Shown one piece after another: positions 25,658 through 34,754 of a stretch of 56,752 nucleotides of DNA (positions within the stretch are counted from its first letter, which is position 1; every line of letters begins with the position of its first letter). A model generated the notes under the pieces. The model searched no databases. It was not told where the DNA came from and saw nothing but the letters and a program-made list of their open reading frames with translations. The translations under genes were made by a program, and so were the position numbers. This DNA is from Paenibacillus glucanolyticus NBRC 15330 (lineage in GTDB: Bacteria > Bacillota > Bacilli > Paenibacillales > Paenibacillaceae), in NCBI RefSeq assembly GCF_004000885.1, contig NZ_BIMC01000029.1:1-56752 (forward strand), read 5' to 3'.

Positions 25658-25781
25658 ATTTTTCATCTATTATGAATTGTTCATATGATGTATTTTTAAT
25701 ATAATTCCAATTATTGCGCAACGTACCGTGCAGAGTCGGAGGCATGCTTAGATGAAGATTGACCCTATGACGGACATGAAC

Positions 25782-27053
25782 TTATTTCACCGCATTTCCT
25801 TCTGCCATCAATTCCTGTGCATAGTCATTCAGATTAATGGACTCGCCTTGATTCAGCCTCGATTTCTCGGCTGCAAACGCAATGAGATGGCTCCTCACGG
25901 AGGCACTGGCCGACGTCAGACTCTCCTGCCCGTTATAGCTGCGGACCTCGTTCAGGAAACTGGCCACAATTCCACTGTCGCCACCGCCATGACCGCTGGA
26001 CTGCGAAGGGATCGTTATCTCCGTTTTCTGGCCTGTCAGAAAATCAAAGACCGTAATCTTGTCTTCCTCTCCCCGAAGCTCGCCTCGTGTCCCCATGATC
26101 TGGATTCTGCGCTCCTGTTCATATGTAAACCCGCACATGCTGAACATCGCGGTGGCACCGCCCTCAAATTCCATATTGACGACCTGATGGTCTACCACAT
26201 TGTTGTCACTCCTGTACACGCAGCGGCCATAGTCCGTTTCGCGAAGCCCCTGAATAATGTTCGGCTTGGTCAGCTCCTGGGTAAAATGCCCCGCCCAGCC
26301 CTTATACTCCTGGCTCAGATAAAACCTCGGAGCCGAGTATGGGCAGGTGGCTTCCACCTGGCAGTCCAAGCAGCGGTCGGCCGATCCTTCCGGTGCCTGC
26401 TCCTCGCGAAAATGCATTAATGAGCCAAAAGAAGTGACCTGAGTGCACGGCCGATCCATCAACCAAGACAGCACGTCCATGTCATGGCAGGACTTAGCCA
26501 GAATCATCGGGCTGGCCTTATCGGAGTTATTCCAGTTTCCCCGTACAAAGCTGTGCGCAATATGCCAATATCCTACGTTCTCATTCAGTTGGATCGAAGC
26601 GACCTCACCGATCGTTCCCTCCTGAATTACGCGCTTGATGGCACTCCAAAAAGGGGTATACCTCAGAACATGGCATATGGTCAGCAGCCTGTTGTTCCGA
26701 ACAGCCGCCTGCTCCATCATAAGACATTCCTTCGGTTCCGGAGACATCGGCTTCTCCAACAGTACATGGTACTGTTTATCCAGCGCCTGCATCGTCGGGC
26801 CAAAATGCATACGGTCCTGCGTGCAGATGACGGCAATTTCGGCAAGCTGCGGCTCGGCGAGCAGCGGCTCCCATGATTCGTAACAACGTTCAGGCGGAAT
26901 TCCGTAGTTCTCGGCAAACCGGGTTCTCCGTGCCGAATCAGCCTCGGCTACTGCCACGAAGGTCAGCTCATGCGGGTAATCGAGGGCATAGGGTGCATAG
27001 CCCCCGGCGCCGCGCGCGCCTGCCCCGATCAATATGGCTTTGATTTGTGTCAT
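25782..27053 (-). CDS. Gfo/Idh/MocA family oxidoreductase
   Basis: This 423-residue NAD(P)-dependent sugar or inositol dehydrogenase has an N-terminal Rossmann fold ('AILIGAGARGAGGYAPYAL'). It has the family hallmark 'HVLLEKPMSPE', whose Lys-Pro pair belongs to the active site, and 'KSCHDMDVLSWLM' with the expected catalytic His. A Cys-rich insert (about 225-245, 'CLDCQVEATCPYS') is typical of one large subgroup. AAAGGAG precedes the ATG. It is the last gene of the LplBC importer operon, 32 bases after the binding protein, and probably acts on the imported sugar. Confidence 0.9.
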   Translation of the reverse strand: MTQIKAILIGAGARGAGGYAPYALDYPHELTFVAVAEADSARRTRFAENYGIPPERCYESWEPLLAEPQLAEIAVICTQDRMHFGPTMQALDKQYHVLLEKPMSPEPKECLMMEQAAVRNNRLLTICHVLRYTPFWSAIKRVIQEGTIGEVASIQLNENVGYWHIAHSFVRGNWNNSDKASPMILAKSCHDMDVLSWLMDRPCTQVTSFGSLMHFREEQAPEGSADRCLDCQVEATCPYSAPRFYLSQEYKGWAGHFTQELTKPNIIQGLRETDYGRCVYRSDNNVVDHQVVNMEFEGGATAMFSMCGFTYEQERRIQIMGTRGELRGEEDKITVFDFLTGQKTEITIPSQSSGHGGGDSGIVASFLNEVRSYNGQESLTSASASVRSHLIAFAAEKSRLNQGESINLNDYAQELMAEGNAVK

Positions 27054-27085
27054 ATCGTGTCGCTCCTTTTATGTTAGGTACTCGT

Positions 27086-28699
27086 TCACTCGGTGTATCG
27101 ATCCGCCGCGGACTGGTAGATGGCCAGATAGCGGTCCAATCCCATTTTTTGCAGGGTAGCTACATATTGGTCCCAGTTATCAAAAGACTCATTGCCGGCA
27201 ATGAATTTATCCCTCATCTCATCCACGTACGTATTAATGTCGGTCTGAATGCTGGTAAGCTCGGACTGTTCATCGGCTGTAAAGTTAAACGGCGGCCAAA
27301 CCTTGTCTTGAGGTATGACATACGGCTCCGCTTTTTTGGCGTTCTCTACCGATGTCGGCAAGCCCTCCGCTCCTTTAAAATACTTCTGCGCCACAAAACC
27401 TGGATAGTATCCCCCAGGCCAAATCAGGTACTGCCCTACCGCCTGGTCCAGATTAAGTCCGTCCGGGTTATTCTTAATATCGTCCACGTATTCCACATTG
27501 CCATCTGCATCCTCCGTGTACGTCTCGTCTTTCCAGCCCATGAAGAACATGCGGATCCCTTCATCGCTGTAGAAATAATCCATCCAACGGACCAGCGCCT
27601 CCGGACTCTTCGCTTTGTCTGTCAGGACAAACATCCCGATATTGCCCAGCGGTGAGCCTGTAGCACTGAACATCTGATCGCCGTGCGGACCCTTCAGTAC
27701 CGAAAGCCCCACATAGCCCTTCTGGTTGTAAATGGCGACAGGATCCACGTTATCGACTACGCCCAGCAGCCCCTCCGTTCCCTTTGCATCCACCTCCGTG
27801 CTTTGAACGGACATGATATCCTGCTCCAGCAGGCCATCCTTATACAGCTTGTTCACATACTGAAGCAGTTCTTTGTAACGCGGATCAGACGGGATGAACC
27901 GAACCTTACCGCTCTCCGGATCGGTATCCACGTTAATATTGGAGGTTCCGTTATAATTGAGACCGAACGACCCGCGCAAATAATTCACAATACCAGTGGT
28001 CTTGACCCCACCCCAGGCATATTCATCCTTCTGGCCGTTTCCATTCGGGTCCTTCTCTTTGAATGCTTTTAACATATCGTAAAAATCATCCAGCGTTTGC
28101 GGTTCGTCCAGCCCAAGCTTGGTCAGCCACTCCGAATTCACCCATGGCGTTCCGTACAGCACGGAACGGAATTCCGGATCATACAGCGTCGGCAGCCCAT
28201 AAATATGGCCGTCCGGCATCGTGATGCCTTTCTCGATAACCGGATACTTCTCCATCAGCGCCTTGAAGTTCGGGGCATATTGATCGATCAGATCATTCAG
28301 CGGGATAAAAGCACCCTGCTTGCCGTATTTCAGCAAGTCAGCCCTTGGGAAGGCAGAGGCGTAGAACATTTCCGGGTAATCACCACCGGCAAGCAGCAGG
28401 TTGCGCTTCTCTGCCAAATTATCCTTTTGCACCGTGTCCCACTTTACCTGGATATTCGTCGTTTTCTCATATTCCTGCCAGAGCTTGATGCTGTTCCAGT
28501 CGGCGTTGGCAAAGAACTTTCCGGCAAAACCGGTCACCGTGATCTTGTCATTGACAATTGGAAATCCCGTCTGATTAACCTTCGCCCCACCTTCCGCCGA
28601 ATCCGATTCTGACGCTCCCTCCGAACCCTTCGAGCTGCAGCCCACCACCAGCGATACCGACAACATGCAAGTTAACAGAAGACTTCCCCATTGCTTCAT
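27086..28699 (-). CDS. LplA-type solute-binding lipoprotein
   Basis: This 537-residue binding protein has a lipoprotein signal peptide, 'LSVSLVVGC', with the lipid Cys at residue 21. It shows an acidic calcium-loop-like segment 'KDPNGNGQKDEYAWGG', as found in AlgQ/LplA-type proteins that bind oligosaccharides. It should deliver a glycan fragment to the two permeases encoded before it. The start at 28699 follows GGGGAGGA, and the frame extends seven codons further up. Unlike the importer at 8400-11640, the gene order here is permease, permease, binding protein. Confidence 0.9.
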   Translation of the reverse strand: MKQWGSLLLTCMLSVSLVVGCSSKGSEGASESDSAEGGAKVNQTGFPIVNDKITVTGFAGKFFANADWNSIKLWQEYEKTTNIQVKWDTVQKDNLAEKRNLLLAGGDYPEMFYASAFPRADLLKYGKQGAFIPLNDLIDQYAPNFKALMEKYPVIEKGITMPDGHIYGLPTLYDPEFRSVLYGTPWVNSEWLTKLGLDEPQTLDDFYDMLKAFKEKDPNGNGQKDEYAWGGVKTTGIVNYLRGSFGLNYNGTSNINVDTDPESGKVRFIPSDPRYKELLQYVNKLYKDGLLEQDIMSVQSTEVDAKGTEGLLGVVDNVDPVAIYNQKGYVGLSVLKGPHGDQMFSATGSPLGNIGMFVLTDKAKSPEALVRWMDYFYSDEGIRMFFMGWKDETYTEDADGNVEYVDDIKNNPDGLNLDQAVGQYLIWPGGYYPGFVAQKYFKGAEGLPTSVENAKKAEPYVIPQDKVWPPFNFTADEQSELTSIQTDINTYVDEMRDKFIAGNESFDNWDQYVATLQKMGLDRYLAIYQSAADRYTE

Positions 28700-28748
28700 C
28701 CCTGATCCTCCCCTTTTCATGTTCCTTCCTCATTATCCATTCAAGGAA

Positions 28749-29633
28749 TTATCCTTTGATGGCCCCAATCATAACGCCCTTAACAAAATACCGCTGCAGG
28801 AACGGATAAAGCGCCAGCACCGGAATATTGGCCACGACCAGCACCGCGTATTTAATCCCTTCCACCTCTCTTTGCTGCTTGATCGCGGATTCGGTTGACA
28901 TTTTGACCATGTCATTCGTTTGCCCCTGAATCAAAATTTCGCGCAGAATGAGCTGCAGCGGAAATTTATCCTTGTCCGACAGATACAGCAGCGCATTGAA
29001 AAAAGCATTCCAGTGACCGACCGCATAGAACAGAATGGTTACTGCGATAATCGGCATGGACAGCGGCAGAATGATCCGGGTTAATATTTTGATGTTCGAG
29101 CATCCATCGATGGTCGCAGCCTCCTGCAGTTCGCCCGGTATGGACTGCTGGAAGAAGGTCCGCATAATGATAATGTTCCAGATGGACACCGCATTCGGGA
29201 TAATCATGACCCACAGCGTATTCAGCATGTCAAGGTTCTTGATCAGCAAGTACGTCGGAATCAGACCACCGCTGAAAAACATGGTAAAGACAAGCAAGGC
29301 CATAATGGCATTCCGGCCTACAAAATCCTTCCGGGACAGCGGATAGGCCGCAAGAATGGTCATCGCAAGGTTAATGAACGTCCCGAGCGACGTGTACACC
29401 AGCGTGTTGGTAAAACCGCTGATAATATCCTTGTTCTGAAATATTTTTACATAAGAGTTCAGGTTGACTCCCTTGGGCCACAGCAGCATCTCGCCCCGGA
29501 GCACTGTCTGCGGATCGCTGAACGATGCGCTGAGCACAAACACCAGCGGGTACATGACGATGATGGTGACCAAGATCAGAACCGTATAGTTGATGATATT
29601 GAAAATTCGGTCTCCTCTGGATTCAATTTGCAT
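28749..29633 (-). CDS. ABC transporter permease (LplC type)
   Basis: This 294-residue CUT1 permease has six predicted segments ('YTVLILVTIIVMYPLVFVLS' first) and the coupling loop 'LQEAATIDGCSNIKILTRII'. It ends with the family's 'YPFLQRYFVKGVMIGAIKG'. It forms the channel with the LplB-type partner. The ribosome site GAGGGG is about 13 bases from the ATG, rather far, but no alternative start fits. The upstream gene ends 20 bases before it. Confidence 0.92.
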   Translation of the reverse strand: MQIESRGDRIFNIINYTVLILVTIIVMYPLVFVLSASFSDPQTVLRGEMLLWPKGVNLNSYVKIFQNKDIISGFTNTLVYTSLGTFINLAMTILAAYPLSRKDFVGRNAIMALLVFTMFFSGGLIPTYLLIKNLDMLNTLWVMIIPNAVSIWNIIIMRTFFQQSIPGELQEAATIDGCSNIKILTRIILPLSMPIIAVTILFYAVGHWNAFFNALLYLSDKDKFPLQLILREILIQGQTNDMVKMSTESAIKQQREVEGIKYAVLVVANIPVLALYPFLQRYFVKGVMIGAIKG

Positions 29634-29653
29634 GGTTCATTAAGCACCCCTCT

Positions 29654-30613
29654 TTACCAAAGACTTGTTTCACTCACACGCCTCGAAATAAAGTTCACAA
29701 CAACCAGCAAGACAAAGTTGATGATGGAGTTGAACAAACCGATAGCTGCAGAGAAGCTGTACTCGGCATTCTGGATCCCCATTCGGTAAACATAGGTGGC
29801 AATAATGTCGGAGCTCTCCATATTCAGATTGTTTTGCATCAGGAGCACCTTCTCGAAACCGATGCCCATGATGCTGCCCATGTTCAGTATGAGAAGAATA
29901 ATAATCGTCGGCATGATGCCGGGGATGTTAATATGCCATATGCGCTGCAGCCGCGTGGCGCCATCAACCCGCGCAGCTTCATGCAGCTGGTTGTCAATGC
30001 CGGCGAGGGCGGCCAAATAAATGATGGAGCTCCAGCCCATGGTCTGCCATACATCCGACAGAACGTATAGCGACTTGAACCAGGAAGGCTCGGTCATGAA
30101 ATTGATCGGCTGGCCGCCAAACATTTCAATGAAATGATTGATGATACCGTAACGGGGCGACAGAAAAATCATCATCATTCCGACAACAACCACGGTAGAC
30201 AGAAAATGGGGAGCGTACGTAATCGTCTGCACGAATTTCTTGAATCGTTCAGCCCGGACCTCATTCATGAGCAAAGCCAGAATGATAGGGATCGGGAAAC
30301 CAAGGGCAAGACTGTATAAACCGATGCCAAGCGTATTTTTGATCAGTCGCCAGAAATAATAGCTGTTAAAGAACCGGTCAAAGTGCTCGAATCCAACCCA
30401 TGGACTGCCCCAAATCCCTTGTGTTGCTATGAAATCCTTAAAGGCGATTTGGATACCGTACATCGGAACGTACTGGAACAGGATGTAATAGGCGATGACC
30501 GGGGAAATCAGAATATAAAGCTGCCAATTACGCAAGATGCGATTCCACTTGAAGGGGCTGCGTTTCGTTTCGGTTACCGCTTGTACTGCGGGCTGTACGG
30601 TCGTTTTAGCCAA
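29654..30613 (-). CDS. ABC transporter permease (LplB type)
   Basis: This 319-residue permease has the LplB-family opening after a cytoplasmic tail ('NWQLYILISPVIAYYILFQY'), 'PMYGIQIAFKDF' and the loop 'LHEAARVDGATRLQRIWHINIP'. It is the first gene of a four-gene operon of two permeases, a binding protein and an oxidoreductase. The start is TTG at 30613, because CGAGGTG is correctly placed before it and no ATG is available in frame. Confidence 0.9.
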   Translation of the reverse strand: MAKTTVQPAVQAVTETKRSPFKWNRILRNWQLYILISPVIAYYILFQYVPMYGIQIAFKDFIATQGIWGSPWVGFEHFDRFFNSYYFWRLIKNTLGIGLYSLALGFPIPIILALLMNEVRAERFKKFVQTITYAPHFLSTVVVVGMMMIFLSPRYGIINHFIEMFGGQPINFMTEPSWFKSLYVLSDVWQTMGWSSIIYLAALAGIDNQLHEAARVDGATRLQRIWHINIPGIMPTIIILLILNMGSIMGIGFEKVLLMQNNLNMESSDIIATYVYRMGIQNAEYSFSAAIGLFNSIINFVLLVVVNFISRRVSETSLW

Positions 30614-31159
30614 TTTAGCATCACCTCGGGTATGTATTAGTCGATTTCTTGTGCAGCGCCATATTCGTTGATGGATTCCCCCTTATTTTTCTGTGATCAG
30701 CCATGTTGTGAAGCTACCGCCTACGGCCACCGATGGATGGATGCGGTTATTCGGGCGAATATATGTCATATATATTAACGTGGGATAGATCTATAAATAA
30801 AATCCGAATAAACGGATGTTGCAACATATAACCTGTATAATTTTTGGATTAAAGAGCCTTTTATTTTGGATTTTATTTGGAGACGAATTGGTATATAGGA
30901 GACATATTCCCTTGCAATAAAGAACATGTAATATCAACGGAAGGAAATTGGATTAATTTTTATATATCCTTATATAAAAAGAAATGAAAACGCAATCAAA
31001 AATTCATTGTAGCGATACGAAGATTATTCCACTTCGATTCCAAATGGAGAAAACACTCCAAATATCTCAGCGATTTCACTCATAATAATATAGAGATTTT
31101 GTATTGTCAAACTTTTTTTTGGATTATTTTGGCGCAAACTTTTTCTCATTTTGGTGATA
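30614..31159. other. Long AT-rich control region before the LplBC operon
   Basis: No gene is visible in 546 bases. The region holds a perfect 10-bp inverted repeat, tttttatata-tcct-tatataaaaa (30957-30980), and a small dyad atccg-n6-cggat (30802-30817). The second lies next to a possible minus-strand -35 (TTGCAA near 30821). The LacI regulator encoded on the other side is the natural candidate to bind here. Confidence 0.45.
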
Positions 31160-31203
31160 AAAAGCAAAAAAGCAGCAGCCAATTTCCCTACTGGCCGCTG
31201 CTT
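31160..31203 (-). terminator. Terminator of the LacI gene
   Basis: aagcagcagcca (31170-31181) pairs with tggccgctgctt (31192-31203) with one mismatch. On the minus strand it is followed by TTTTTTGCTTTTT. Confidence 0.85.
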
Positions 31204-31257
31204 AATGAGTATATAACTATCCTATAACGTTAATAAATCTAACTTTTAATGTAAAAA

Positions 31258-32298
31258 TTAATTTCTGGTGAAGTGAGAGGATTCTCGAACGACTAGAGAA
31301 CCCGGCAGCAATATTTTGGTCGCCATCGGAAAATGTCCGTCTAAATAATCCACGATGGATTTGGCAGCTACTCTGCCGATTTCGTATTTGGGCACGGAAA
31401 CGGAGGTTAACGGCGGTGTAGTATACTGGGCTACATCGATATTGTCCATCCCCACAATCGCAATATCCTCCGGTATGCTGCCATGATTCTCAACAACGGC
31501 ACGCATCGCAGGTATAGCCAGCATGTCACTGGCACAAAAAACAGCAGTGGGCCATTCCGCCTTCGGAAGCCGTTCCAGAAGCTCGGACATCTTGCTGAAG
31601 CTTCGATCCACATTCCATCCTGTATTCATCAGCCACTCCCCCTGCAGCTGCAGGTTCGCTTCAAGCATGGCAAATTTATATCCAACAAACCGTTCTTCGC
31701 TCTCCATCTGTTTGGAATAGGCGGGCCCTCCGATATAAGCAATCCGCGTATGTCCTTGATCAATCAAGTGACGTACTGCGGCCCTTGCCGATAGAATGCG
31801 GTCACAGTCAACAACAGGCACGGTCAGCCTTTCATCGTTCAGGCTTACGCCCATGATCGCAACACCATTCTGCTGTATCAGTTCAAACAGTTCTTCGTCG
31901 TACCAGCTGATGGCAACAATCCCCTCGGCTCCTGTCTCCCTCAGCATCAGCCGTATTTTTTCCGCATCGCCCACTTCCTCGCATGTACGAACGATAGCTG
32001 GAGGCTGCCCGAGCTCCTCCATTTTTTTATGAAAACCGGCTAATACCGTTGAGAAATAAGGGTGATCATCCATCAGGTGCTGGGGAACGATACATGCAAT
32101 CCGCTTGGCAACTGTGCCGTTGTTCTCATTAGCGTGTCTGGACGGTTCATGTAGTTTGTAACCAAGTTCAAGTGCTGCTTCCCGGATTTTCTGCTTGGTT
32201 TCTTCGCTGACCGGACGGCTGGCATCATTGCTGATTGCCCGCGATACCGTAGATATGGATACCCCGACCCGCTCGGCGATATCTTTAAGCTTAGCCAA
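31258..32298 (-). CDS. LacI family transcriptional regulator
   Basis: This 346-residue regulator has the N-terminal LacI helix-turn-helix and hinge ('LKDIAERVGVSISTVSRAIS'), then a periplasmic-binding-like sugar domain with 'RIAYIGGPAYSKQMESEERF' and 'IVGMDNIDVAQYTTPPLTSV'. The frame is open 15 codons further upstream, but GGAGGAGG lies eight bases before a TTG at 32298. Starting there gives the usual LacI N-terminus, so that start is used. It most likely regulates the LplBC importer operon located immediately downstream on the same strand. Confidence 0.9.
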   Translation of the reverse strand: MAKLKDIAERVGVSISTVSRAISNDASRPVSEETKQKIREAALELGYKLHEPSRHANENNGTVAKRIACIVPQHLMDDHPYFSTVLAGFHKKMEELGQPPAIVRTCEEVGDAEKIRLMLRETGAEGIVAISWYDEELFELIQQNGVAIMGVSLNDERLTVPVVDCDRILSARAAVRHLIDQGHTRIAYIGGPAYSKQMESEERFVGYKFAMLEANLQLQGEWLMNTGWNVDRSFSKMSELLERLPKAEWPTAVFCASDMLAIPAMRAVVENHGSIPEDIAIVGMDNIDVAQYTTPPLTSVSVPKYEIGRVAAKSIVDYLDGHFPMATKILLPGSLVVRESSHFTRN

Positions 32299-32353
32299 TC
32301 GCACTTCCTCCTCCGCAAAATTTGGAACCAAATTTTTCTCCATCCATGATCAT

Positions 32354-32383
32354 AGCATAAACTTTGTCGGTTGGGGGCGTCAA
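32354..32383 (-). promoter_or_regulatory. Candidate promoter of the LacI gene
   Basis: TTGACG (32378-32383) and TATGCT (32354-32359) are spaced by 18 bases on the minus strand, about 55 bases before the start codon. Confidence 0.45.
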
Positions 32384-32614
32384 ATTGACACTGTTCCACT
32401 GATGACAAGCTAGACTCATGGTGCGTGGTCCGGGGCATGCTTGGATGGCTGTCGACCATCTCTGGAATGTTGACCCCACTCCATCATTGAACTGGCAAGA
32501 GGAGGAATGTTTGCGTTTGCGTCTCCCGGATTCCTGTATTCCGGAGCAGCGACAATGCCGCTGCTGTATATGTCAGGATCGGTAATCTGGAAGGGAAGCT
32601 GACAGGGATATCAT
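32384..32614. other. Intergenic region with unassigned small frames
   Basis: Together with the promoter segment this makes a 316-base gap. On the plus strand an ATG at 32418 opens about 54 codons ('MVRGPGHAWMAVDHLWNVDP' onward), and another frame reads 'GGMFAFASPGFLYSGAATMP'. They look faintly coding but have no ribosome site and no family I know. Confidence 0.25.
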
Positions 32615-33799
32615 TTAAGTCTCAAGCGCAGCATGATCAGGGCTTTTCTCCTTGCCTAACCGGAACAATACAAATGACGCTGCCATGGCAACAGCAACAC
32701 CAACTGCCCCGATCCAGGTGATGGACGATAAGGAGATCTGCTCTACGGCAACTCCCCCGATTCCTGCACCGGCAGCCATGGACAGCTGCATCATCGATTG
32801 GTTCAACCCAAGCATGACACCGGAGGAGTTCGGCTCCAGCTGGACCAGGTTAAACTGCTGCGCCGGACCGCTGGACCAAGCGGCTAACGACCAAATAACA
32901 AGGATGACTAACACGGGAATGACTGATGAAGCTGCATGGGTAAAAGTAAGAGCGATTAACGCAAGAATATGCAGCATCATACCTCCGGTTAATGTGGAAG
33001 AAACTCCCCACCGGTCCGTGCTGAATCCCCCGAATTGGGAACCCATGAGGCTGGCTAAGCCAAAAGCGAATAGCGCTGCACTAATCCAGCTTTCATTCAA
33101 ACCGCTGACCATAAGCAGATAGGGAGACAAGTACGTATAGGCAACGGAATATCCCCCCAGCCAAAAGAACGTGATCGCCAACCCGAGGGCCACTTTAGGC
33201 TTCTTGAGCAGCGCGAACTGCTTGAGTAACGGGACCGGTGCATCTCCTTTGGTTATTGGGATTGCCTTGTATAGAACAAACATCGAGATCACACCCAGGA
33301 TGGCAATAAACCCGAACACCGACTTCCAACCAAAAGCGGCAGCCACCACACGTCCCAGAGGGACGCCGATGATGAGAGAAGCTGTGAACCCCATAATTAC
33401 CGTCGCGATCGCACTAGCCTGTTTGCCAGGAGCCGCGATTTGGGCGGCAATTCCGAGCGCGGTGACAACGACCATGCCTGCACCCATCGCCATAAGAACG
33501 CGCGCAAAAACAAACGGAATATACCCCGGAAGTGCATAGGACAACACATTGGCAATCACAAAGATGCCTAATGAATAAACCAACAGCTTTCTTCTCTCCA
33601 CCTTGGCTGTCAGTGCCATAAGAATAGGGGTCAGAATGGCGTAAACCATTGAAAATATCGTGATCAGCTGGCCTGCGGCGGTGATTGTAATCCCTAATGA
33701 ATCCGCGATTTTATCCAAAATTCCAGATATAATATATTCCGACGTTCCTACTAAAAAGCTGACGATAGCCAAAAAATAAACTTTCCAAGCACCAGTCAT
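32615..33799 (-). CDS. MFS transporter, DHA1/AraJ-like
   Basis: This 394-residue major facilitator protein has 12 predicted helices. The N-terminal half has 'IVSFLVGTSEYIISGILDKIA', common in the AraJ/PbuE/YdhP group, and the loop 2-3 region 'AKVERRKLLVYSLG'. It is probably a proton-driven exporter of sugars, purines or drugs. AAAGGGGTGG precedes the ATG. Two copies of the ArsR operator lie in its promoter region, so it is probably repressed by the ArsR protein encoded next to it. Confidence 0.88.
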   Translation of the reverse strand: MTGAWKVYFLAIVSFLVGTSEYIISGILDKIADSLGITITAAGQLITIFSMVYAILTPILMALTAKVERRKLLVYSLGIFVIANVLSYALPGYIPFVFARVLMAMGAGMVVVTALGIAAQIAAPGKQASAIATVIMGFTASLIIGVPLGRVVAAAFGWKSVFGFIAILGVISMFVLYKAIPITKGDAPVPLLKQFALLKKPKVALGLAITFFWLGGYSVAYTYLSPYLLMVSGLNESWISAALFAFGLASLMGSQFGGFSTDRWGVSSTLTGGMMLHILALIALTFTHAASSVIPVLVILVIWSLAAWSSGPAQQFNLVQLEPNSSGVMLGLNQSMMQLSMAAGAGIGGVAVEQISLSSITWIGAVGVAVAMAASFVLFRLGKEKSPDHAALET

Positions 33800-33824
33800 G
33801 ATTCCACCCCTTTAATATATTTAT

Positions 33825-33882
33825 ATATCGCAAATTATCGATGTTTTAACTAATAAAAATACATATCGTAATATGTAGATAT
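33825..33882 (-). promoter_or_regulatory. Two ArsR-type operator sites before the MFS gene
   Basis: Site one, ATATCGC-AAATTA-TCGATGT (33825-33844), and site two, ATATCGT-AATATG-TAGATAT (33863-33882), align with the palindrome in the arsR promoter. Site one falls inside the spacer of a possible minus-strand promoter (TTAAAA, 17 bases, ATATAA). Confidence 0.6.
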
Positions 33883-33893
33883 GTAATGCAAAA

Positions 33894-33939
33894 CAAGACT
33901 GAATATTCCTTATTTCTTAAGGAAGCATTCAGTTCTTGT
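33894..33939 (-). terminator. Terminator of the ArsR gene
   Basis: A long, slightly interrupted stem of about 18 bp joins 33894-33913 and 33918-33939. It ends in CTTGTTTTG on the minus strand. Confidence 0.7.
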
Positions 33940-33940
33940 G

Positions 33941-34243
33941 CTATATTTCCTGCTTCAAATACTCACCGATTTCACGAATGACTTCTTCGTCCCGCTTATA
34001 ATACGTAAATTTCCCTAACCGCTCCGTCTTGATCAGGCCCGCCCGATGCAGAATGGATAAATATTGCGATGCGGTGGACTGCGTCATATTCAGCTTCTCA
34101 GTCACCTGGCTTACACATACCCCGATTTCTCTCATATCAATCCCTTCGTGGGGCGTAAAATATTGTTCCGGTTCCTTGAGCCACTGCAATATCTCGAGCC
34201 TCGATTCATTCGACAACGCTTTAAAAACTTCTATTGGTTTCAT
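33941..34243 (-). CDS. ArsR family transcriptional repressor
   Basis: This 100-residue winged-helix repressor shows the family core 'VFKALSNESRLEILQWL', 'VSQVTEKLNMTQSTASQYLSIL' and 'RLGKFTYYKRDEEVIREIG'. The Cys of 'VCVSQV' lies just before the recognition region. Metal-sensing Cys pairs are not obvious, so the inducer is unknown. The start is the ATG at 34243. A consensus promoter ends only seven bases before it, so the message is nearly or fully leaderless. The frame open further upstream runs through the promoter and is not expected to be translated. It probably represses itself and the MFS gene. Confidence 0.87.
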   Translation of the reverse strand: MKPIEVFKALSNESRLEILQWLKEPEQYFTPHEGIDMREIGVCVSQVTEKLNMTQSTASQYLSILHRAGLIKTERLGKFTYYKRDEEVIREIGEYLKQEI

Positions 34244-34250
34244 ACGTATC

Positions 34251-34278
34251 ATTATATCGAGAATCATCGATATGTCAA
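34251..34278 (-). promoter_or_regulatory. Consensus promoter with operator for the ArsR gene
   Basis: TTGACA (34273-34278), a 16-base spacer and TATAAT (34251-34256). A perfect palindrome ATATCGA-n6-TCGATAT (34254-34273) covers the spacer and part of the -10. Confidence 0.8.
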
Positions 34279-34281
34279 ATG

Positions 34282-34608
34282 TTATTTCGGAACGACTTGA
34301 TGCCATATCGTATTGAGTACAGCAGGATGGCCCCAACATGTTCCGGCCCTACAGCTTGCCATCAGCCGCAACGCCTGACTCCACGCCATCTCCGCCTTTG
34401 TCCCATTACAGCCGACCGCCGCAACGGCGATCAGCGCACTCCTCATTACCAAACCCCATTTTTTCTCATCGACATCGCTTCCTTCCCTATTTCTCGCAGA
34501 ATACTTGCCATGATGCTCTTCTAAATGAATCCCTCGGATTTATGCTGCTTGCCCATCTCCTTCATAACAATCGAGTGCCCTAACCCCAGGGTCGGATCCA
34601 CCGAATTT
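34282..34608 (-). other. Unassigned small reading frames upstream of ArsR
   Basis: The minus strand is open from 34539 to a stop at 34282 (85 codons, including 'HLEEHHGKYSARNREGSD' and 'MRSALIAVAAVGCNGTKAEM'). The only ATG is at 34446, which would give 54 residues. A second frame upstream reads 'VDPTLGLGHSIVMKEMGKQH', ending near 34530. They may be pieces of a decayed gene. No family is recognised and no good ribosome site is seen. The remaining bases to 34712 are empty. Confidence 0.3.
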
Positions 34609-34712
34609 TTAAAGCGTTTTTATAACTCTCTATATCCCGTCCATTAACATGTACTTTCTTCTTCTGATCGCATGTGTTTTCCTAAGCTAGCGTTACATCA
34701 CCTGAGCCAAAA

Positions 34713-34741
34713 CGCAAAAAAAAACGGCATTTCTGCCGTTT
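34713..34741 (-). terminator. Terminator after the truncated SDR gene
   Basis: aaacggca/tgccgttt (34722-34729, 34734-34741) around TTTC has nine Ts following on the minus strand. The stem is identical to the one at 8343-8362. Confidence 0.85.
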
Positions 34742-34754
34742 GGGTTAAAAAAGC

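Noticed and set aside
32418..32582. 54-codon plus-strand frame behind a TTGACA
   Set aside because: The possible -10 is at a 20-base spacing, no ribosome site is present, and no family is recognised. Kept only as part of the intergenic note.
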